Shown: piece by piece, positions 1 through 7,240 of the stretch
How the letters are laid out: each line of letters opens with the position of its first letter
Position numbering within the stretch: the stretch's first letter is position 1
Assembly: GCA_949292445.1 (NCBI GenBank)
Contig: CASEZU010000062.1
Location: 1-23,838, forward strand
DNA from: an uncultured Spirochaetales bacterium
GTDB taxonomy: Bacteria > Spirochaetota > Spirochaetia > Sphaerochaetales > Sphaerochaetaceae
DNA length: 23,838 nt
Reading direction: 5' to 3'
Notes under the pieces: model-generated
Databases searched by the model: none
What the model was told of the DNA's origin: nothing
Seen by the model: only the letters and a program-made list of their open reading frames with translations
Program-made: the position numbers and the translations under genes

Positions 1-1098
1 TCCAACAGCGGAAGAATCAGGGGAATCGAATATGCAGGAGGCATTGCCGGTACTTTCTGGAATGATGCCGCAGCTGATATAATCTCAGCCTCAAATTCCG
101 GTACGGTTGAATGTTATATTCCTGATGGAGCTTCTGCTCCAGTGAGTGGATTTGTCAAACTGGGAGGTATCATCGGATCTTCCGTAAATTTTGCAGACGA
201 TGCGTCAAAAAGAGCAGCACACCTGATAAAAGACTGCGTTAATACCGGGAATGTCATGAATGAGGAGAGTGCGGTTGATGCTTATATCGGAGGAATCATT
301 GGCTCGACAGTCAGAGGGCATGTGACCATTGAGGACTGCTATATGGAAAGCGGCACGCTGAAAACAGTCAGGGGGCCGCAGAAGGCCGTATCTTCCAGCG
401 AGACTGATATATCCATAGCTGAAGTGACTGTCGGCGGAATCATAGGAAAGACAGAGGGCAATCAGAATGTCATCCGTGATTCCTATGCCTATCCTGCGGT
501 TGTTTATGATGTACCAGAGGGGTACAGATCCGGCAGCATTGCAGGGTATTTTGACAGTGCCTCCTTCGGAACAGGCGGGTATTTGCTTGATGACGGAACT
601 GAGGCTGACTGGACGAATGAAGCCCATATAGAAGCTATGATGAATGAGGTCACGTTCAGCAATCCTGCCGAGGTTAAGAACCCGTTCGGAATACTCACAA
701 TGCGCTCTTATTCAAGAGCTGTCAGGGCGACAAACATACATGCAGAGACACTGTATATCGGAGGAGCAAGCCCGTATGTATCCGATGAATCGGAGCAGGC
801 CTGGGTTGAAGGGAAGTCCATATATGATCTCTCGGGCTGCGTTGTCAATGAGCTTCACCGTGATCTCGATTTTGAATCAAGAGGAGGCGGTTTGCCGCAG
901 ACAAGTGTTCTAAGAGGAGTGGATATCAATACAATGATAATTGATGAGGATACACAGGATGCTCCTCAGTATGCCCCTGTTACACTGTATTATGAGATTG
1001 ATGACAGTTTCGAGCTTGTGAACAATGCTTCTGATCATTTCAGACTGAATATCAATGGAACATTGTATGAGGAAAACTCAGCGTCAATAACCGTATGA
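1..1098 (+). CDS. GLUG-type repeat secreted/surface protein (3' part)
   Basis: This frame is open from the first base of the window to the TGA at 1096-1098, so it is the C-terminal 365 residues of a longer protein whose start is not visible. At least four copies of a GGI[IA]G core occur, near bases 37, 163, 289 and 433, each followed by a stretch ending in a C/S-x-N/E-x-G turn (for example CVNTGN, CYMESG). This is the pattern of the GLUG motif found in large bacterial adhesins and peptidase-associated surface proteins. The last 200 or so residues lack the repeat and look like a beta-rich domain. No membrane anchor or sorting motif ends the protein. It converges on the lipoprotein gene at 1151-2785. 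A surface or secreted role is inferred; the exact function is unknown. Confidence 0.7.
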   Translation, partial: SNSGRIRGIEYAGGIAGTFWNDAAADIISASNSGTVECYIPDGASAPVSGFVKLGGIIGSSVNFADDASKRAAHLIKDCVNTGNVMNEESAVDAYIGGIIGSTVRGHVTIEDCYMESGTLKTVRGPQKAVSSSETDISIAEVTVGGIIGKTEGNQNVIRDSYAYPAVVYDVPEGYRSGSIAGYFDSASFGTGGYLLDDGTEADWTNEAHIEAMMNEVTFSNPAEVKNPFGILTMRSYSRAVRATNIHAETLYIGGASPYVSDESEQAWVEGKSIYDLSGCVVNELHRDLDFESRGGGLPQTSVLRGVDINTMIIDEDTQDAPQYAPVTLYYEIDDSFELVNNASDHFRLNINGTLYEENSASITV

Positions 1099-1101
1099 CA
1101 G

Positions 1102-1131
1102 AAAAGGCGGCCCGGGCAATTCCAGGCCGCC
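1102..1131 (-). terminator. Rho-independent terminator of the lipoprotein gene
   Basis: GGCGGCC (1106-1112) and GGCCGCC (1125-1131) form a perfect 7-bp GC stem with a 12-base loop. Read on the minus strand the stem is followed directly by TTTT (1105-1102), so it fits the end of the gene that stops at 1151. It may also stop the converging plus-strand gene. Confidence 0.7.
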
Positions 1132-1155
1132 AATGATTATTGCCTGATAATCATT
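1132..1155 (+). terminator. AT-rich hairpin, possible terminator for the GLUG protein
   Basis: AATGATTAT (1132-1140) and ATAATCATT (1147-1155) are a perfect 9-bp inverted repeat with a 6-base loop, ending in TTTT. It overlaps the stop codon of the converging gene (1151-1153). The stem is AT-rich and the T run is partly inside it, so it may be only an auxiliary terminator. Confidence 0.35.
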
Positions 1156-2785
1156 TTGCCGTGTATACGAAATTTGTCTCTCCGTAGTTGCCCTCTGTCT
1201 CAGCTGCTGTTCCGAGATTGTCTGCTATCTCACTGATGTCGAAAGCTGAAAGAGAAGTGTTGAGGGGACTTGTCTCATCATATGAGATTCTCACATATGA
1301 GCCCTTCTCGAAAGTATTTTCTGCAAACTCAGCTTCAGAGAGATCCACGCTTCTTTCGTTCCAGCCGCTATTGCGGTAACCTGTAATGACCATTCCGGAT
1401 TCTGATTCAAAAGTGTTGTCGGAAATGGTTATCTTGCCATCGACTCCATTGCAGAGGACGAGCATTGCACCATTTTTGAATGTACAGTTCTTGACTGTCA
1501 CATTCTCGACAGGTGTATCTGTCATGCTGTTGAAATAGACAACGGCATCTTCAAGGAAAGTACAGGAGTCTATAATTGCATTGTTCCCCACGATCTCCAC
1601 AGCTTTGTTCTTATTGGCTCTCGTTCCGATATTAAGTCCGCCGAGAACAGCATTATCTCCTGCGATGGTGATCAGATTCTGTGTGGCCCATGAACCATTA
1701 GGTGTTTCATCATCAGATTCAATGGTTACTGTCTCTCCATCTTTGGCGACTATAGCGACATTGTCCGCGCCGATAAAGAACAGCCATCCTGTCTGACCTT
1801 CATACTGAGTCTCATTATCCGGTGACATGTTATATTCGCCTCCGGACAGAACTATTTTCGATCCATCTGTGAGAGCCTTCAGCTCTGCGGTTATGTCTTC
1901 AACTGTTCCAAGTGTTTTGTTCGTCGTGTATGCAGAATCTGGATATTCGACAGACATCGGAATATCTATCGGTGTGCTTCTTCTGATAGCTTTAACAGAG
2001 AAGTTGTCCATTGTTCCATAAGATGGACCTGCCTCATAATATGCATCGCCGTTTGGTCCCCAGATGGAGAACTGGAAGGAATCGAAGATGACGCCGGCAG
2101 TTCCATTGCAGCTTGCAATCAGATCCCCATCAACATATCCCCTGATGTTCACTGTATTGTAATTTTCAAGGCTGTAGACAATTCTTACCTGTACAGATTC
2201 ACCTTTTGCTACAGTTGCCGCAATATCTTCTTCTGGGATTTCTGTGGCTGCATCTGCCATGGATGTGGAAGCGATATCGAGTTCTCCGGCTTTGTCTGAA
2301 TCTGCAAATGTCATGTAGATGGACCGGGTATCTGAGAGGTATGTTTCTACGAGTTTTCCCATTCCTGCAGTGAAAGAGTAGGCCTTGTTGTCAGCAACAG
2401 CGGTTGAGAATGAGGCATCCGGTGTGAATGTGAATGTCAGCTCATAATCGTTCTCAAGCAGGTTGATGCCCTTTTCCGGTGTGAAGATCATGAACTGACC
2501 GCCGCCGTAGAACGTCGCAACACCGTTCTCATGGACCTGAAGGCCGTCGGTGTTGAATTTTACATTTTCGAAATAGTAGTCAGTCGTGTCCGAAGTGAAA
2601 TTGTCATAGAAGACAGTTTCCGGATCATCCGTATCCGTCGGATCTGTGATGACTGGTTCATCTGTTGTGTCATCATCATCCCATACCGGAATCGGCAGCG
2701 GATAAATCTGGGTTTTCGGTGAGCACGATATCGCAAGGAATGCGATAACCATAAATACGGCAAACAGTGATATTGCCTTTTTCAT
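1151..2785 (-). CDS. Lipoprotein with right-handed beta-helix domain
   Basis: 544 residues. The N-terminus is a signal peptide (MKKAISLF..., hydrophobic to residue 20) ending in the loose spirochaete lipobox LAISC, with the lipidated Cys near residue 21. An Asp/Thr/Pro-rich linker (about 34-57) follows, then a beta-sandwich-like region (about 60-270) resembling carbohydrate-binding or LamG-type modules. The C-terminal half has short repeating units such as NAIIDSCTF, NVTVKNCTF and KITISDNTF, typical of right-handed parallel beta-helices of the pectate lyase/NosD type. The start is set by GGAGG a few bases before the ATG at 2785. The leader holds a TATAAT box and a 10-base C tract on the coding strand. 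Exposure on the outer surface and glycan binding are inferences; no catalytic residues could be assigned. Confidence 0.75.
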   Translation of the reverse strand: MKKAISLFAVFMVIAFLAISCSPKTQIYPLPIPVWDDDDTTDEPVITDPTDTDDPETVFYDNFTSDTTDYYFENVKFNTDGLQVHENGVATFYGGGQFMIFTPEKGINLLENDYELTFTFTPDASFSTAVADNKAYSFTAGMGKLVETYLSDTRSIYMTFADSDKAGELDIASTSMADAATEIPEEDIAATVAKGESVQVRIVYSLENYNTVNIRGYVDGDLIASCNGTAGVIFDSFQFSIWGPNGDAYYEAGPSYGTMDNFSVKAIRRSTPIDIPMSVEYPDSAYTTNKTLGTVEDITAELKALTDGSKIVLSGGEYNMSPDNETQYEGQTGWLFFIGADNVAIVAKDGETVTIESDDETPNGSWATQNLITIAGDNAVLGGLNIGTRANKNKAVEIVGNNAIIDSCTFLEDAVVYFNSMTDTPVENVTVKNCTFKNGAMLVLCNGVDGKITISDNTFESESGMVITGYRNSGWNERSVDLSEAEFAENTFEKGSYVRISYDETSPLNTSLSAFDISEIADNLGTAAETEGNYGETNFVYTAK

Positions 2786-2857
2786 TTTCCCCTCCTACCA
2801 CCTCCGTTCTTGAAGCGGGGAAGAAACAGGGGAGAGAAAACATTGCTTTCAGACAAC

Positions 2858-2867
2858 GGGGGGGGGG
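2858..2867. repeat. Homopolymeric tract of ten G (C on the coding strand)
   Basis: Ten consecutive G on the plus strand, ten C in the sense direction of the lipoprotein gene, 72 bases before its ATG. No other run of this kind occurs in the window. Such tracts change length by slipped-strand mispairing. Confidence 0.95.
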
Positions 2868-2885
2868 TATATTCTTGTTACTGAT

Positions 2886-2891
2886 ATTATA
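2886..2891 (-). promoter_or_regulatory. -10 box (TATAAT) of the lipoprotein gene
   Basis: A perfect TATAAT on the minus strand, about 100 bases before the lipoprotein ATG. No good -35 box lies 16-18 bases upstream. Initiation about 7 bases downstream would put the C tract in the early transcribed leader. Confidence 0.5.
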
Positions 2892-2957
2892 CCGGAGCCT
2901 CAGGCAAAAGGCGACAGGAAAATAGCGGTTTGGCCTCAGCTTTCTCTTATTCAGAGT

Positions 2958-2977
2958 GCCAGGTGCAGGAACCTGGC
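2958..2977 (-). terminator. Hairpin after the Rpn nuclease gene
   Basis: GCCAGGT (2958-2964) and ACCTGGC (2971-2977) form a perfect 7-bp stem with a 6-base loop, 9 bases beyond the Rpn stop codon. No T run follows on the minus strand, so termination is only possible, not clear. Confidence 0.35.
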
Positions 2978-2986
2978 TAATATTCT

Positions 2987-3823
2987 TTACACGCCTTTGC
3001 TGGAAGCAATCCTCTCAACATCCTCAGCCGGAAGTCCGGTGATGGCGGCAATGTCTTCCGGCTTGTATTTCTTTTTCAGCATGCTTGTCACAATCCTTGT
3101 TTTCATCTCAGTCTGTCCCTCTGCTTTGCCTTCAGCCTTTCCCTCCGCCTTTCCTTTTTCCCAGAGTTCCTCACCGAATTTGCCAAGGATGTTGTATGTG
3201 TTCATTATCCTCTCCTCATTTCCCTTCACTCTTTCAAGAGCTGCTTTCATCTCTGGGCATCTGATTCTTTTTATGTCTTTCTCGTAGAGGTCTGAAAACA
3301 GTGCCGCCAGCCTTTCACTGATTTTATCACGGCAGCTTGTATTTGCCACTACTGATGTGTTCCGGTAACCATCCAGCGCATAGCCATCCTTTTCTCTTTT
3401 CACATATTCATACACAGCCTTTCTTCTTCCCGGGATATCCCTGTCAATAATGAATATGACAATGGATGATCTCATTGATGAATAATCCTCTCCCTTTTCA
3501 AGGGCTCTGAGCGTTACTGCTGCGGAGTAGCACTCCAGTCTGTATGCAAGCTCTTTCGTGCTGATGCCTTTTGCATTCTGCATCTCAATATCAATAAGAT
3601 TGCCGTTCTCATCTGATGCGAGGATATCGAGGATGATGGAATGGCCGTCAATGATTTTCAGGCTTTCCTGGGCTCTGGCAGTTCTCACGGATACATTCCG
3701 CCCGAGTATTGTCCTTACAATGAACTCTACACCTCTCGTGTTCCTGTCAAATGCGACGGCAAAGCCCAGATCGTCAGATAATGTGAGATTCTCGATGAAT
3801 CTCCTCAATTCCTCCTGGTTCAT
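2987..3823 (-). CDS. Rpn family PD-(D/E)XK nuclease
   Basis: 278 residues from the chosen start. The family (recombination-promoting nuclease, often annotated as PD-(D/E)XK nuclease family transposase) cuts DNA and promotes RecA-independent recombination. Visible family signs are the N-terminal SDDLGFAVAFD block, the acidic core with Asp66 and the Glu80-Met-Gln82 version of the (D/E)xK motif, ELAYRLECYSA after it, and a C-terminal KGKAEGKAEGKAEG repeat with a short helical tail. GGAGG (3830-3834) touches the ATG at 3829 but lies 6 bases before the ATG at 3823, so 3823 is the likely start. No terminal inverted repeats or target duplications flank it, so it looks like a stand-alone gene and not an insertion sequence. 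The family tends to be multicopy. Confidence 0.85.
   Translation of the reverse strand: MNQEELRRFIENLTLSDDLGFAVAFDRNTRGVEFIVRTILGRNVSVRTARAQESLKIIDGHSIILDILASDENGNLIDIEMQNAKGISTKELAYRLECYSAAVTLRALEKGEDYSSMRSSIVIFIIDRDIPGRRKAVYEYVKREKDGYALDGYRNTSVVANTSCRDKISERLAALFSDLYEKDIKRIRCPEMKAALERVKGNEERIMNTYNILGKFGEELWEKGKAEGKAEGKAEGQTEMKTRIVTSMLKKKYKPEDIAAITGLPAEDVERIASSKGV
3119..3164 (-). repeat. Short tandem repeat encoding EGKA units in the Rpn gene
   Basis: Imperfect 12-base units encode the AEGK repeats near residues 222-237 of the nuclease. Units of this size keep frame when copy number changes; similar repeats are usual in this protein family. Confidence 0.6.
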
Positions 3824-3885
3824 TTTCATCCTCCCTCACCTTATATGCGCGTTGAGGGTAGGATTGTGCTAAAGGATGAAAGTAT

Positions 3886-4788
3886 TTAATTCGAATGCAT
3901 TTTTGACAGTGAGATGCTTGTTGCCGCCGCGATTATAAGGATAAGGCCCAGGGCAAATGAACTGGACATCTCCTCATTAAGGAACAGTGTTCCCACAATG
4001 GCTGCTGTCACGGGCTCGAACATGCTGAGGATTGATGATACAGGCGCCCCGAGCTTTCTCGTTCCCAGTGAGAAGAATGATGCCGGCATTGCTGACGAGA
4101 TCAGTACCATCCCGAGCATCGGAAGGAATGCTTCTCCCGATATGGCAGGGTGGCCCTGAATCATAGCTGTGATGACCGCAATCAGAAGAAAGAAGCAGCC
4201 CGATGAAAGGGAGAGATAGAATACAAGCACGCTGTTGTCCAGAGCTTTCAGCTCCGGAGTATCCAGTGAAAGAACATATGCTGCAAATGTGACGGAAGAA
4301 CACGCTGAGAATATGAAGCCCAGCGTATCCATCCTGCCTGAGCCTGATGGAAGCGTGATGAGCATGAGGCCTGCAAGTGATGCAGCTGTTGCGAATACTG
4401 AAACAATTCTCAGTTTTTCCTTCCTGAGCATGATTGAAATCAGCATGACAATGGCAGGGTAGAGGAAATGTATTGCTGTGACCTTTCCTGTCGGCGCATG
4501 GGTGTATCCCAAGAGAAGGAATGCGCTTGTTATGCCGAAGGCGAAAACACCTATCGCAGATACATGGACTGCTGTTCTCCGCTTTATTGACAGGCTGTGT
4601 CCCTCTGCCTTTATTATTGCCAGCATCACCAGGCTTGAACCAAGGTAACGTCCGGCAAGGCAGTCCCATGTGTTCATGCCTGCAGCCTTTGCATGAAATG
4701 TGAAGAATGGCAGAAGACCGAAGCCTATGGCTGAAAGTGCCGTCAGGATTATCCCTGTGAGTATGTTCCTTGTTCTGGAATTTGTCAT
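3886..4788 (-). CDS. DMT superfamily (EamA) transporter
   Basis: 300 residues with about ten hydrophobic helices in two repeats of five, the layout of EamA-type drug/metabolite transporters. Members export or import amino acids, nucleosides or other small metabolites; the substrate cannot be read from the sequence. The second repeat carries the usual LEP-like element (SILSMFEPVTAAIVGTLFLNE) before the last helices. The first helix begins at about residue 9 of the ATG at 4788. A longer frame from a TTG at 4818 would begin inside a terminator stem and is unlikely. There is no Shine-Dalgarno before 4788: the T run of the terminator of the upstream bicupin gene ends 3 bases before it. Expression may depend on read-through from that gene. 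Export of a product of the bicupin system is an inference from position. Confidence 0.85.
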   Translation of the reverse strand: MTNSRTRNILTGIILTALSAIGFGLLPFFTFHAKAAGMNTWDCLAGRYLGSSLVMLAIIKAEGHSLSIKRRTAVHVSAIGVFAFGITSAFLLLGYTHAPTGKVTAIHFLYPAIVMLISIMLRKEKLRIVSVFATAASLAGLMLITLPSGSGRMDTLGFIFSACSSVTFAAYVLSLDTPELKALDNSVLVFYLSLSSGCFFLLIAVITAMIQGHPAISGEAFLPMLGMVLISSAMPASFFSLGTRKLGAPVSSILSMFEPVTAAIVGTLFLNEEMSSSFALGLILIIAAATSISLSKMHSN

Positions 4789-4791
4789 ATG

Positions 4792-4819
4792 AAAAAACTT
4801 GGGTGCCGGAGCACCCAAG
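4792..4819 (-). terminator. Strong Rho-independent terminator between bicupin A and the DMT gene
   Basis: CTTGGGTGC (4798-4806), loop CGGA, GCACCCAAG (4811-4819): a perfect 9-bp stem. On the minus strand it is followed by TTTTTT (4797-4792). It sits 25 bases after the bicupin A stop and immediately before the ATG of the DMT gene. Confidence 0.9.
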
Positions 4820-4843
4820 GGTTTATAAAGGGTATAGATCCTA

Positions 4844-5557
4844 TTACCTCTGGATCTCTGAGGTCATGTGCTCGAACCATACATAGAAAGCGCTCTTTCC
4901 CGTAAGCTGGTGATCAACGCCAGTCGTTACATAGGACCATTCGCCTTCGCCCTGATGGATTGTCTCGTCTCCGACTGTCAGATCGAAATCTGCTCCTGGG
5001 AGGCTGTAGTTCCACTGATCAACAGAAGGATGTCCCTTCTCGAAGGTTCCCTCGTTGGCTCCTTCTGCCTTCACGACGCCGATGAGAACTCTGGCGAGGT
5101 TGCCCTTGTGGATAACGGACCAGCTGTGTGTATGCGGTCCCTTGCAGCTCTGTGTATACTCCTCGCAGTCTTCAAGTCTCTTGAATGTCGGGAGGATCAT
5201 GTGTGTATCCTCATATGCGGCAAGATCGGACTCGACCATATCGACAACGACCATCATGTACTCCATATCCTCTGCGGCATGGATCGTATACTCGTCGTGA
5301 TCGAAATCAGGAACGAAGAAGCAGACGCCCTCGATATTGTATGCCTTCTTTCCGTTCGTTATATATCCTGTACCATAGGAGAAGATGAAGACAACAGTCT
5401 TGTCCTTGTATGTCTTAGGCGAAACGTCATGGCCTGCCTTGAGCACGCACTTATAGCCGTGAACAAGCGGATGTACTTCATGAAGCCATGCAACCTCTCC
5501 GTAGCCGTTCTTGAGATCAACAGGTCCCTCAGACCTTCTTGAAATAGGAATTGCCAT
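4844..5557 (-). CDS. Double-cupin protein A
   Basis: 237 residues with two cupin barrels and no signal peptide, so cytoplasmic. Its paralog is bicupin B (7241-8002); the two align almost without gaps. Shared blocks include GH at 42-43, AYNIE at 72-76, a THMILPTF/SHLVLPLF strand and CxxYTQ. In the C-terminal barrel the usual HxH...E metal motif is replaced by G175-H176-x-x-V-x-Q181-W-N, and a second-motif His is at 216, so any metal would be held by His, Gln and His. The N-terminal barrel has no recognisable ligand set. Bicupins include ureidoglycine aminohydrolase and various isomerases and dioxygenases, but no specific member could be matched. The start is set by AAGGAGG 5 bases before the ATG. 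Its upstream gap holds a promoter and a copy of the shared palindrome. Confidence 0.75.
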   Translation of the reverse strand: MAIPISRRSEGPVDLKNGYGEVAWLHEVHPLVHGYKCVLKAGHDVSPKTYKDKTVVFIFSYGTGYITNGKKAYNIEGVCFFVPDFDHDEYTIHAAEDMEYMMVVVDMVESDLAAYEDTHMILPTFKRLEDCEEYTQSCKGPHTHSWSVIHKGNLARVLIGVVKAEGANEGTFEKGHPSVDQWNYSLPGADFDLTVGDETIHQGEGEWSYVTTGVDHQLTGKSAFYVWFEHMTSEIQR

Positions 5558-5604
5558 AGTATCCTCCTTATAGCAGCTGGCAGAGTCACCTGCCTTCCTT
5601 AGCT

Positions 5605-5632
5605 AGGATAGCATCCTTCTGTAAAAATGCAA
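5605..5632 (-). promoter_or_regulatory. Promoter of bicupin A
   Basis: On the minus strand TTGCAT (5632-5627), 16 bases, then TATCCT (5610-5605), preceded by TGC as an extended -10. Initiation near 5598 would give a leader of about 40 bases with the AAGGAGG ribosome site. Confidence 0.5.
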
Positions 5633-5648
5633 TAATGAAATCTCTTTT

Positions 5649-5663
5649 TGAAATTAAATTTCT
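5649..5663. promoter_or_regulatory. Operator-like palindrome before bicupin A
   Basis: TGAAATTAAATTTCT matches TGAAAT-N3-ATTTCA at all but the last base. It is centred about 58 bases upstream of the predicted initiation point, a position more usual for activation. A further TGAAAT half-site lies at 5636-5641. Confidence 0.5.
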
Positions 5664-5737
5664 TAAAAGATTATTTACTGCGATATTTCCGCTCATCCGC
5701 GTTCATTTCCGAATGCGGCTGAAATGAAAATTCATAA

Positions 5738-7093
5738 TCACGTACTGAATTTCTTTCGTATGCGGTCCTTCCACTTTCCTGAGAGATAGTATCCGTTGGC
5801 GAATGCAGCGGCGATGAACCATCCGCTGGGAAGACACCACCAGATCCCTTCAGCTCCGAAGCGCGCAGCGGCGGCATACACCAGAGGAACCCTGACGATC
5901 CACATCGCCACAATTGTCGAGCAGAGCAGGATGAGAGTGTTGCCGACACCTACCGCCACGCCCTGAACGACTTCCTGCAGGGCATATATTATATAGAAGA
6001 CGCTTGTGATCCTCAGATAGCCCGTTCCTATCTCTATGACTTCTGTGCTGTCAGTAAACAGGGAGAGGATGGGGCGGGCAAAGCAGAAGACCGTCACTGT
6101 CATGAAGATGGCGAAGATGAAGCCGATGGACATGCTTGTCTTCACTCCTGACTTTATTCTGTCGGGTTTGTTTGCTCCCGCATTCTGCCCCACGAATGTA
6201 GACAGTCCGTTCTGGAGGCTGATCATCGGTGTCTGCAGCAGCGCATCGATCTTGGCTGCAATGGAGTAGGCCGCGATAGTGGCCGCGCCGAATCTGTTGA
6301 TGACGGATGTGATGAATACGAAACCGAGCCAGTATGTCGAACCTTTGAGGCCGGAGGGGATTCCTATTCTCAGACAGTCAGAGAGTATCTCCCTGCTGAA
6401 GTGCCTTCCGCTTCTGATTGTGAGCCTGAACTCGCTGTAGCTGCGCTGAAAAACCACGAAAGCGAAGATGAATGCGATAGCCTGGGAGGTTATGGTCGCC
6501 AGGGCCGCTCCGCCGACTCCCATGCCGCCGTATCTTATCAGGATATAGTCGAGGAATACGTTCAGCACTGTGGATATCGCGAGGAGGATGAGAGGCATCC
6601 TCGAGTTTCCGAATCCGCGGAACATGGAATTGGTGACATTGTAGCCTATTAGGAATACAGTGCCGGCGAAAGTTATCCTCAGATATGTGACGGCACCGTC
6701 GAATATCTCAGGAGGAGTGCTTATAAGGCGCAGTATTGCAGGCGTTAGAAGAATTCCTATAAGCATGATGGCCAGGCCGAATATGAAGAAGAAAATATAG
6801 CCCGTGCTTATCGTGAGCCTCACCTTGTCCGGTTCGTGTGCTCCGAAGAACTGTGACACCGTGACCGATACGCCCAGCGTTATTCCTATCGCCAGTGCTA
6901 TGGAGAGATTGGTTATGGGCGATGTCGCTCCGATTGCGGCGAGTGCATCCGGTCCCAGCAGATTGCCTACGATGATCGCATCCGTGATGCTGTAGAGCTG
7001 CTGGAGGATGTTTCCGAAGAAAAGAGGGATCGAGAAGGCAATGAGAGGCTTCGCGATATTTCCTGTCGTGAAATCGATAGTTCTCCGGTTCAT
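5738..7093 (-). CDS. MATE family efflux transporter
   Basis: 451 residues with about twelve membrane helices in two six-helix bundles. The N-terminal block (FTTGNIAKPLIAFSIPLFFGNILQ, then YSITDAIIVGNLLGPDALAAIG) is characteristic of MATE proteins, which exchange Na+ or H+ for cationic or aromatic compounds across the inner membrane. A second such block is GSTYWLGFVFITSVINRFGAATIAAYSIAAKID with QNAGANKPDR after it. AAGGAA precedes the ATG at a normal distance. It lies between the two bicupin genes and is divergent from bicupin B; its promoter overlaps the best copy of the cluster palindrome. The transported compound is unknown, but shared operators suggest it is linked to the bicupin substrate or product. 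Confidence 0.9.
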   Translation of the reverse strand: MNRRTIDFTTGNIAKPLIAFSIPLFFGNILQQLYSITDAIIVGNLLGPDALAAIGATSPITNLSIALAIGITLGVSVTVSQFFGAHEPDKVRLTISTGYIFFFIFGLAIMLIGILLTPAILRLISTPPEIFDGAVTYLRITFAGTVFLIGYNVTNSMFRGFGNSRMPLILLAISTVLNVFLDYILIRYGGMGVGGAALATITSQAIAFIFAFVVFQRSYSEFRLTIRSGRHFSREILSDCLRIGIPSGLKGSTYWLGFVFITSVINRFGAATIAAYSIAAKIDALLQTPMISLQNGLSTFVGQNAGANKPDRIKSGVKTSMSIGFIFAIFMTVTVFCFARPILSLFTDSTEVIEIGTGYLRITSVFYIIYALQEVVQGVAVGVGNTLILLCSTIVAMWIVRVPLVYAAAARFGAEGIWWCLPSGWFIAAAFANGYYLSGKWKDRIRKKFST

Positions 7094-7104
7094 ATTCTGT
7101 TCCT

Positions 7105-7119
7105 TGAAATGTTATTTCA
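7105..7119. promoter_or_regulatory. Operator-like palindrome before the MATE gene (perfect copy)
   Basis: TGAAATGTTATTTCA is a perfect inverted repeat (6-bp arms, 3-base centre). It overlaps the last base of the MATE -10 box and covers its predicted start of transcription, a repressor position. Confidence 0.65.
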
Positions 7120-7147
7120 TAATATTCCTGTTCTTTTCTCTGCACAA
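7119..7147 (-). promoter_or_regulatory. Promoter of the MATE gene
   Basis: On the minus strand TTGTGC (7147-7142), 17 bases, TATTAT (7124-7119). Initiation near 7112 gives a short leader with AAGGAA as ribosome site. Confidence 0.6.
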
Positions 7148-7151
7148 TCGG

Positions 7152-7166
7152 TGAAATTCCATTTGA
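7152..7166. promoter_or_regulatory. Operator-like palindrome over the bicupin B -35 box
   Basis: TGAAATTCCATTTGA matches TGAAAT-N3-ATTTCA with one difference (G for C). It overlaps the -35 box of bicupin B (7163-7168). Confidence 0.5.
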
Positions 7167-7191
7167 CTTCGCAAAAATACCGTGCTTTACT
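7163..7191 (+). promoter_or_regulatory. Promoter of bicupin B
   Basis: TTGACT (7163-7168), 17 bases, TTTACT (7186-7191). One operator copy overlaps the -35 box and another lies downstream at 7211-7225, so the promoter is bracketed. Confidence 0.45.
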
Positions 7192-7210
7192 GAAGCCAGA
7201 ACAAAGATAT

Positions 7211-7225
7211 TGAAATCTTTTTTCA
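7211..7225. promoter_or_regulatory. Operator-like palindrome in the bicupin B leader
   Basis: TGAAATCTTTTTTCA matches TGAAAT-N3-ATTTCA with one difference (T for A). It ends 5 bases before the GGAGG of bicupin B and would act as a roadblock if bound. Confidence 0.5.
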
Positions 7226-7240
7226 AAAATGGAGGTCGAC

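Noticed and set aside
2987..3823. Rpn nuclease as a complete insertion sequence
   Set aside because: No terminal inverted repeats, target duplications or partner genes were found; the nearby 7-bp hairpin exists on one side only.
3977..4669. A 230-codon open frame in another frame of the DMT gene
   Set aside because: His- and Cys-rich shadow of a hydrophobic protein gene; the DMT frame has clear membrane helices.
4868..5542. A 224-codon open frame antisense to almost the whole of bicupin A
   Set aside because: It mirrors the codon use of the sense gene, has no ribosome site or recognisable domain, and bicupin A has a conserved paralog.
5702..5729. CATTTC...GAAATG inverted repeat after the MATE gene as a terminator
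   Set aside because: The stem is interrupted and no T run follows on the minus strand.
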